Shown piece by piece: positions 58,664 through 64,000 of a stretch of DNA of 64,000 bases; within the stretch, counting starts at the first letter, position 1, and each line of letters starts with the position of its first letter. The position numbers and the translations under genes are program-made. Where the stretch lies: NCBI GenBank assembly GCA_021298435.1, contig JAJTFJ010000005.1, positions 62,001-126,000 of the forward strand, read 5' to 3'. Under the pieces are notes generated by a model, which was given only the letters and a program-made list of their open reading frames with translations, was not told the DNA's origin and made no database searches. The DNA is from Ilumatobacteraceae bacterium (lineage in GTDB: Bacteria; Actinomycetota; Acidimicrobiia; Acidimicrobiales; Ilumatobacteraceae).

Positions 58664-59439
58664 ACCTCTTTCCTACCACCAAAGTCGGGGTGACGCTTCT
58701 CTAGAAACGCTGCAATTCCCTCTTGTGCCACATCTGACACCACAGCCTGTGCCATGACTGCAGATGCGAATGCATAGGCATCGGATTCATTCATACCTAT
58801 TTGTTGGTAATACGCCTGCTTGCCGATTGCTTTGCTTTCACGAGAACCGCGACATGCTCGTTCAAGGAGTTCCAGTGTTGCGTCGTCAAGTTCACTGTCG
58901 TCGACGACAGAGTTGACGAAGCCCCACTCCAAAGCAGTCTGTGCAGAAATAACATCACCAGTCATCGCCATCTCTAGTGCACGCTTTGGTGGTAGAGAAC
59001 GCGCCACAGCAACGAGAGGTGTGTGACAGAACAAACCGCCCTTGCCGCCCGGGATAGCGAAACCAGCAGAGGATGCTGCAACTGCGAGATCACACGTGGC
59101 GACCAATTGACACCCAGCTGCGGTCGCTAATGCATGCACACGAGCCACGATGGGTTGTGGGATGGAGTGCATCGTCTGCATCAGGCTCGAGCACACAGTA
59201 AAGAGGTGCAGAGCATCAGCTTCTGAGGCACCCTTCATCTCGCCGAAGTTATGTCCGGCGGAGAACACCGGGCCTTCTGCCGCAAGGATGACCCCGAGAG
59301 CGTCCGAAGAAGCAATCTCTTCAAAAGCCGCTGTGAGTTCGAGAAGGACATCAAGGGACAAGGCATTGCGCTTGGCCGGATTACTGAGGGTGACGGTGAC
59401 GAACTCACCGTGGCGTTGCGAACGAACTGAAGTTGACAT
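58660..59439 (-). CDS. Enoyl-CoA hydratase/isomerase family protein
   Basis: 259 residues, with a strong site AGGAGGT (complement of 59445-59451) before ATG 59439. Crotonase fold: first oxyanion-hole segment [14 protein letters not shown], second [22 protein letters not shown]. Classical crotonases carry Glu at two positions; here the first falls at ATAAGCQL (no Glu), so the reaction may be isomerase-like rather than a standard hydratase. The C-terminus [10 protein letters not shown] is typical of actinobacterial EchA proteins. It precedes copA with a 4-nt overlap, an unusual functional pairing. Confidence 0.9.
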   Translation of the reverse strand: MSTSVRSQRHGEFVTVTLSNPAKRNALSLDVLLELTAAFEEIASSDALGVILAAEGPVFSAGHNFGEMKGASEADALHLFTVCSSLMQTMHSIPQPIVARVHALATAAGCQLVATCDLAVAASSAGFAIPGGKGGLFCHTPLVAVARSLPPKRALEMAMTGDVISAQTALEWGFVNSVVDDSELDDATLELLERACRGSRESKAIGKQAYYQQIGMNESDAYAFASAVMAQAVVSDVAQEGIAAFLEKRHPDFGGRKEV

Positions 59440-59481
59440 GGCCTACCTCCTGCGGTTGCACCAACAGTACGCCAATCCAAA

Positions 59482-59557
<76 letters not shown>

Positions 59558-59666
59558 GGAGGTGGAACGGAATGCGGAGCGTAAATCGCCCCGGACGCCG
59601 AATACATCCATTTCTGAGTGTAGTTCGGAGAAGTTGAAACCACCTAGGGGCGTTTAGCGCCAGAGG

Positions 59667-60197
59667 CTAAGAAGTCTTGCGAATCTCGTCTGCCCCGACC
59701 TGTTGTGCCAGCAAAATGCGCGCTCTCGCCACCCGGCTCTGAACCGTGCCGCGAGGGCATTGCAAGACGGCAGCCACTTCGTCATATCCAAAACCGAGAA
59801 TACGAACCAAAACAAAAGCTTCTCGGAACTGAGACGGCAAGGCATCGATGAGTTCACGAGTTTCGATGGCATATCCCGCTTCGACTGAGATTTCCAGCTT
59901 CCGTGCTAATCCGTTCACCAATGACTGGTCTTTTGATCTCTTCTCTGCATGATCAAGGCACACTCGACGAGCAATTGACATCAACCAGGATTTCGCGGTG
60001 GAGTCCCCTCGGAATGACTGCAGGCCTCGATATGCACGAAGAAAAGTCTCTTGCGTGATGTCATCAACATCATCGTTGCTCTGTCCGAACCACCGACAGA
60101 ATCGACGTACGTCTTCCTCGCAGGCACGGATAACGCGTGAGAAAGCAAGATCATCGCCGTCTTGGGCGAGAAGAAGGTCTCTTGTCGCATCGTCCAT
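59667..60197 (-). CDS. ECF-family RNA polymerase sigma factor
   Basis: 176 residues from ATG 60197. Region 2: FSRVIRACEEDVRRFCRWF, then DDITQETFLRAYRGLQSFRGDSTAKSWLMSIARRVCLDHAEK, the classic core-binding and -10 recognition helix. Region 4: LPSQFREAFVLVRILGFGYDEVAAVLQCPRGTVQSRVARARILL. Divergent from a metal ABC transporter operon whose last gene, at 63051, is an anti-sigma-like protein with a HxxxCxxC motif. That layout suggests this sigma factor is controlled by that protein, though they are not adjacent. Confidence 0.93.
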   Translation of the reverse strand: MDDATRDLLLAQDGDDLAFSRVIRACEEDVRRFCRWFGQSNDDVDDITQETFLRAYRGLQSFRGDSTAKSWLMSIARRVCLDHAEKRSKDQSLVNGLARKLEISVEAGYAIETRELIDALPSQFREAFVLVRILGFGYDEVAAVLQCPRGTVQSRVARARILLAQQVGADEIRKTS

Positions 60198-60251
60198 GAA
60201 GAAAATTGTATTCACAGGATTTTCTCCATTATCGGGAACAAAAGGTGGCAC

Positions 60252-61475
60252 ATGACCGTCTGTATTGACATGGAGCCCAACGATCCCCGATCCCACCAAT
60301 CATTAGGTGACCCACTGATGGGGGTTAGTCCAGCAGGTCCGGCACAAGAGCAATCACGTGGACAAGCCCAACGCCCACGCCTACCCAAGAAAACAAACAA
60401 TCGAGGATCACTCAATTCCTTTCATTCCAGTCTCACCGGTGGAATCCGGCTGTCGTTGTGTGTTGCCGCAGTGTTTGCATCGACGGTTGCGCTGGCACGA
60501 CATGATGACGAACCAATACAAGCCGCAACCAGTACTCCCGTCGACTCTGGTTCTCCCAGCACCGCGCCCGTTGTTGCACAGAAAAGAGTCCTTGTCTCAG
60601 ACCCTGCCAATACAGCGATAGTCCGTGAAATTGCTGGCGACCTTCTCATTGTCGAAAGCATTATTCCGCCCGGGGCTAATGGACACACATACGAACCAGT
60701 CCCTGCAGATGCCATCAAAGCTGCAAGCGCCGATCTCTACATCGAGAATGGGATGGAACTCAATATGGCGGTGACCAATTTTGTTCGATCCAACTATCGA
60801 ACGGGCACTCCCGAAGTCAGCCTTGCTAATGCAATTCCAAAGAATGAAGTCATCAGCACAGACTCGGCGGAACAAATTGCTGCTCACGGACATGCGCACT
60901 CTTACAACGCTCACTTTTGGACGAACCCCGCGTATGCAATTGTCTATGCGCAACAAGTGAGTGCTGCGCTTTCACAAATTGACAGTGCAAATGCAGCGAC
61001 ATACACAACACGAGCAAATGCTTTCATTGAACGATTGCGGATTCTTGACACTGCTTTTGCGGCGGCAATTGCTTCCATCCCACCGCAGAACAAAAAACTG
61101 GTTGTGTATCACGACAGTTGGTCCTACTTCGGACGCCGTTATGGGATTCCCGTCGTCGGTGCACTGCAACCTGTTTCCTTCTCGGAGCCATCTGCAGATG
61201 AAATTCGTAAAATGATTGATCAGATACGACGAGAGGCCGTTCCTGCGTTCTTCGGTAGTGAAGTGTTTCCCTCAGATGTGCTGAATGCAATCTCAGCAGA
61301 AACAAAAGCGAAGTATTACTCAGACCTTTCCGATGAAGTACTGCCTGGTACGCCAGGTTCGCCAGAACATTCGTACGAGGGAATGATGATTCAAAACGTT
61401 CGCATGATGACAACTGCTTTGGGAGGCAATGTAGCTCTCCTTGCAAATCTCACACCCGGAGGATCGCCATCATGA
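60252..61475 (+). CDS. Zinc/manganese-type ABC transporter substrate-binding protein
   Basis: 407 residues from ATG 60252, with AAAGGTGG at 60241-60248 just upstream; ATG 60270 and 60318 also possible. An unusually long polar N-terminus (about 65 residues) precedes the hydrophobic export segment LSLCVAAVFASTVAL, so the true start may be later. The mature part is a cluster A-I metal-binding protein (ZnuA/TroA): ligand His in GANGHTYEP, a His-rich loop HGHAHSYNAHFW, and HDSW with FGSEVFPSD later. Captures Zn2+ or Mn2+ outside the membrane for the downstream permease. The 4-nt ATGA overlap with the ATPase gene shows an operon. Confidence 0.92.
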   Translation: MTVCIDMEPNDPRSHQSLGDPLMGVSPAGPAQEQSRGQAQRPRLPKKTNNRGSLNSFHSSLTGGIRLSLCVAAVFASTVALARHDDEPIQAATSTPVDSGSPSTAPVVAQKRVLVSDPANTAIVREIAGDLLIVESIIPPGANGHTYEPVPADAIKAASADLYIENGMELNMAVTNFVRSNYRTGTPEVSLANAIPKNEVISTDSAEQIAAHGHAHSYNAHFWTNPAYAIVYAQQVSAALSQIDSANAATYTTRANAFIERLRILDTAFAAAIASIPPQNKKLVVYHDSWSYFGRRYGIPVVGALQPVSFSEPSADEIRKMIDQIRREAVPAFFGSEVFPSDVLNAISAETKAKYYSDLSDEVLPGTPGSPEHSYEGMMIQNVRMMTTALGGNVALLANLTPGGSPS

Positions 61476-62227
61476 TCACATTGCACGACATCGGCTTTTC
61501 CTACGGCAACAATCACGTTCTCCATGACATCACCACTGATTTTCATCCTGGCGAAATTGTTGGAATCATTGGACCGTCGGGAGCTGGCAAAACAACTCTT
61601 CTTCGGATTCTCCTTGGGGAGTTGACACCAACTCAGGGACGAATCAACAATTCCTCAAGTGCCAACATCGCTGTTGGGTATGTCCCACAGCTTGATTCTG
61701 GCGAACGAACTTTCCCACTCACAGTGGAAGAAATGGTTCTGCTCGGAGCAGCAGCATTCAGCAGGAAGAAGCCATGGTTCGACCATTCAGAAAAGCGAGA
61801 AGCCTCAAGAATTCTTGAGCGGCTGGGCATTTTTCAACTACGAAACAATCGACTCAGCGAGTTGTCGGGTGGGCAGTTTCAACGAGCGCTGATTGCTCGA
61901 GCATTGATGTCGCGACCCTCGCTGTTACTCCTCGACGAACCAACGAGCGGCATCGACTTGCACACTCGACAGCAGGTGCTCGATCTTGTCCATGAATTGC
62001 AAAACGACGGATTCACCATCATCCTCACCACTCATGACTTGAACTGGGTTGCCGCACAACTGCCGCGAATTCTTTGCCTCAACGGCACGGTGACTGGTGA
62101 TGGAGCGCCTTCAGAAGTTCTCACGAGCCAGGTAGTCCGAGAGACCTATGGGGCAAACATGGATGTCATCTTCCATCAGGGTCGACCCGTTGTTGTCGAC
62201 TCCGTCAATAACGGAGGTAATCAATGA
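61472..62227 (+). CDS. Metal ABC transporter ATP-binding protein (ZnuC-like)
   Basis: 251 residues. Walker A GPSGAGKTTLL (about residues 32-42), Q-loop PQLDSGE, signature LSGGQFQRALIARAL, Walker B LLLLDEPTSGID and H-loop TTHD are intact. It powers uptake by the substrate-binding protein and permease encoded on either side. It overlaps both neighbours by 4 nt (ATGA), so all three are translated in a chain. Confidence 0.95.
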   Translation: MITLHDIGFSYGNNHVLHDITTDFHPGEIVGIIGPSGAGKTTLLRILLGELTPTQGRINNSSSANIAVGYVPQLDSGERTFPLTVEEMVLLGAAAFSRKKPWFDHSEKREASRILERLGIFQLRNNRLSELSGGQFQRALIARALMSRPSLLLLDEPTSGIDLHTRQQVLDLVHELQNDGFTIILTTHDLNWVAAQLPRILCLNGTVTGDGAPSEVLTSQVVRETYGANMDVIFHQGRPVVVDSVNNGGNQ

Positions 62228-63045
62228 GTTACTTCACCGATCCGTTTCAATATGACTTCTTTAGTCGTGCACTCATCGTTTCCGTCCTAATCGGTGCGCT
62301 CGCAGGTGCGATTGGTCCTTTCGTTCTTGTGCGAAGAATGGCATATATCGGCCAAGGAATGTCCCAAAGCATTTTGGGAGGCGTCGCAGTAGGAGTTGTG
62401 TGGGGACTTGATCTCTACTTCGGCGCGGCTGTTGCCGCCGGCCTCTCGGCTGCACTCATTTACTTCGTTCGCAACCGCGGCGTACCTGTTGATACCGCAA
62501 TCGGCATTGTCGCTTCGACTCTCTTTGCTATTGGTGTTGCGGTTGTTTCCTCGTCAAGGGATCGACGCTTGAATTCTGCAAACCTGCTCTTTGGCAATGT
62601 CCTAGGGGTTGACACAGAAGACATCGTCTTGGTTGCTCTTGTAACCGTCATTGCTGCAATCGTTTTATTCCGAAACTACAAAACACTTCTTGCAGTGACG
62701 CATAACTCGGCTGTTGCAGCAGCACATGGCGTTCGTGCTCGTCTCATGGAAGTTGTCTTTAGTGCACTTCTTGCCATGGTCGTCGTCACAGCATTACGCG
62801 TTCTCGGAGTTCTTCTCGTCGCAGCAACACTTCTTATCCCAGCGGCAACCGCCACCATGACGTTCAGGACATTCCGAAACATCACCATTGCATCCATCTG
62901 TCTAGGGACATCATTTGCAATCATCGGACTGTTCTTGTCATTTCATCGCAATATCGCCAGTGGACCAGCAATAGTTCTGGTCGGCGCAACAGTGTTTGCA
63001 ATGAACATGTTGACAAGCACCACATCTCAACGGAACAGAGCCTGA
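62224..63045 (+). CDS. Metal ABC transporter permease (ZnuB-like, ABC-3 family)
   Basis: 273 residues with eight to nine membrane helices. ABC-3 family: N-terminal PFQYDFFSRALIVSVLIGALAGAIGPFVLVRRMAYIGQGMSQSILGGVAVG, LLFGNVLGVD, and the C-terminal VLLVAATLLIPAATA. It forms the membrane channel of the zinc or manganese importer. Transcribed with the two genes before it; the anti-sigma-like gene follows after 5 bp. Confidence 0.94.
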   Translation: MSYFTDPFQYDFFSRALIVSVLIGALAGAIGPFVLVRRMAYIGQGMSQSILGGVAVGVVWGLDLYFGAAVAAGLSAALIYFVRNRGVPVDTAIGIVASTLFAIGVAVVSSSRDRRLNSANLLFGNVLGVDTEDIVLVALVTVIAAIVLFRNYKTLLAVTHNSAVAAAHGVRARLMEVVFSALLAMVVVTALRVLGVLLVAATLLIPAATATMTFRTFRNITIASICLGTSFAIIGLFLSFHRNIASGPAIVLVGATVFAMNMLTSTTSQRNRA

Positions 63046-63050
63046 CGGCC

Positions 63051-63653
63051 ATGGATACTGAGGGAAGGTTTTCGTGCCCGTGGCTAGAACGGGTATCAGC
63101 GTTACTCGACGACGAGTTGCCAGTTGCTGAACGACAGATGGTTACTTCGCACGCACAATCGTGTGAGACCTGTTCTCCGATAATGAGCCAGAGAAATCAA
63201 AAGAACGAACCCGCTCATCTTCTGAGCGTGATTCAGCCTCGTTCGATTGTCACCTTTCCACAACGCAACACTCCACAGCTGCGAGCACTGCTCGCCATCG
63301 TTGGGATAGCAATCATTGTTGGCTCAGTGCCGGGGTTCATCCGAGGCAACACTGACGGCAATAGCCTTCATGATCTTCGGCACCTCTCCATTTGGCAAGT
63401 TGCACTGGGGATGGGCGCAGTCTCAGCCTCAATTTCATTCAGGCTCTCTCGCCTGTTGACAGTCATTGTTGCAACGTTTCTCGTTCTCACAGGTCTTGCA
63501 ACTGTTTACGATCTTTTGACGGGACATAGAGGTCCGTGGACTGACCCGCTTCACCTTGTTGAAATTGCAGCAGTTCTCGCAATCTTGCGTCTGATCTATC
63601 CGTCTCTGAGACTGTCAAGAATTCGTCGACGAGAGATCTCAACACATCCTTAA
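63051..63653 (+). CDS. Putative zinc-finger anti-sigma factor with membrane region
   Basis: 200 residues. The N-terminus has a zf-HC2-like anti-sigma zinc motif: Cys9, then His34, Cys38 and Cys41 in SHAQSCETC, preceded by the typical VSALLDDELPVAERQMV. The rest has about four hydrophobic helices (LLAIVGIAIIVGSVPG, WQVALGMGAVSASISF, LTVIVATFLVLTGL, LVEIAAVLAILRLIY). Such proteins hold an ECF sigma factor at the membrane and release it on a signal. It is 5 bp after the permease, so a metal-linked signal is plausible, with the sigma factor at 59667-60197 as candidate partner. Confidence 0.85.
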   Translation: MDTEGRFSCPWLERVSALLDDELPVAERQMVTSHAQSCETCSPIMSQRNQKNEPAHLLSVIQPRSIVTFPQRNTPQLRALLAIVGIAIIVGSVPGFIRGNTDGNSLHDLRHLSIWQVALGMGAVSASISFRLSRLLTVIVATFLVLTGLATVYDLLTGHRGPWTDPLHLVEIAAVLAILRLIYPSLRLSRIRRREISTHP

Positions 63654-63702
63654 CAGAAGACATCTGTTTCCTTCTCTGTAGCTAAAGCCTTACGCTGGTC
63701 AC

Positions 63703-63855
63703 ATGGGCCGAGTACCTCAGGTGAAGAATGGTCATCCGCCAAAAGTCTGTGTGGCATGTGGTCGGCCCTTTGAATGGCGTCGCAAGTGGGCTCGTGATTG
63801 GGAAAACGTCAAGTACTGCAGTGACCGTTGTCGCGCACAGAGTTCGCAGTCCTAA
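63703..63855 (+). CDS. DUF2256-family small zinc-finger protein
   Basis: 50 residues, start ATG 63703. The sequence [31 protein letters not shown] contains two Cys pairs (CVAC and C-x-x-x-C, plus YCSDRC) with the W-R-R-K-W pattern of DUF2256. Function unknown; this family often lies near cryptochrome or photolyase genes, none of which is visible here. It is too short to appear in a standard minimum-length gene scan. Confidence 0.85.
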   Translation: MGRVPQVKNGHPPKVCVACGRPFEWRRKWARDWENVKYCSDRCRAQSSQS

Positions 63856-63970
63856 GTACGTGCGTACCGATGTGACGACAAGCCATCACAATTGGGAATG
63901 ACGGCGCCATTCGCGGGGTTCTACTTCGCAATGCCAACTCTGTTGGTCCCCCATTCACAGGAGTGAAACC

Positions 63971-64000
63971 ATGAAAAAAACAATCACCGCAATTGCAGCA
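63971..64000 (+). CDS. Start of a probable secreted protein, cut by the window edge
   Basis: ATG 63971 with AGGAG (63959-63963) 7 nt upstream. Ten codons are visible (MKKTITAIAA), with the basic-hydrophobic start of a signal peptide. Nothing more can be said about the product. The 115 bp before it (63856-63970) hold no gene that I can see. Confidence 0.6.
   Translation, partial: MKKTITAIAA

Overview
The window reads as a chromosomal segment of a moderate-GC actinobacterium, most plausibly a freshwater or marine member of Acidimicrobiia (Ilumatobacteraceae-like). The grounds are F420-type oxidoreductases (a Ddn-like protein and a broken luciferase-like gene), a CysO-like sulfur carrier, a HemQ-type coproheme decarboxylase, a UPF0182 protein near a PDZ-Lon protease, a DivIVA-domain protein, and many lipid/CoA genes. 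This placement comes from gene content only. There is no rRNA, no insertion sequence, no prophage and no CRISPR array. Genes are densely packed, with frequent 4-nt ATGA overlaps and abutting stops.

Layout. 1-4.1 kb: partial ROK sugar kinase, uracil-DNA glycosylase, a double TetR regulator and an amidase. 4.1-15.3 kb: a secreted RCC1-propeller/phosphoesterase fusion, redox enzymes, a polytopic membrane protein, a paired set of flavodoxin-fold quinone reductases, a DCC thiol oxidoreductase, a ferritin-like protein, FKBP, a geranylgeranyl-reductase-like flavoprotein, a CoA-transferase, a PAP2 phosphatase and a VOC protein. 15.3-19.7 kb: a complete oleA-oleBC-oleD operon for head-to-head long-chain olefin synthesis, with OleB and OleC fused. 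19.7-22.7 kb: two methyltransferases and a DUF35/thiolase-like pair. 22.8-31.5 kb: initiator tRNA, a coiled-coil protein, UPF0182, a very unusual DivIVA protein, a PDZ-Lon protease, a HEAT-repeat protein and the Tag glycosylase. 31.6-37.8 kb: DHA2 exporter, Ddn-like, SRPBCC, frameshifted LLM oxidoreductase, DUF4188, GNAT, PAC2 and NUDIX. 37.8-45.5 kb: GlnD, a sulfatase, an acyl-CoA dehydrogenase, a decayed toxin-antitoxin-like locus and HemQ. 45.5-51.7 kb: ATP-grasp enzyme, GroEL with a CIRCE operator, the CysO-like carrier, a second amidase, glycerate kinase and a LytR_C protein. 51.8-56.4 kb: tRNA-Thr, RlmB, IspF-IspD, a Crp-type regulator, dienelactone hydrolase and a sigma-like protein. 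56.4-64 kb: CopA, enoyl-CoA hydratase, tRNA-Lys, and a zinc/manganese-type ABC uptake operon bracketed by an ECF sigma factor and a putative anti-sigma factor.

The most notable items are: the fused olefin pathway; a DivIVA protein ending in a phage Mu gpF/SPP1 gp7-like cysteine cluster; a CysO-like carrier whose Gly-Gly tail is masked by one Phe; two genes broken by small, readable lesions (a 7-bp triplicated repeat and a one-base shift); a sulfatase with a CSTTR maturation motif; and a thiolase-like protein lacking both canonical cysteines beside a DUF35 partner. All assignments come from reading motifs. No database search was run.
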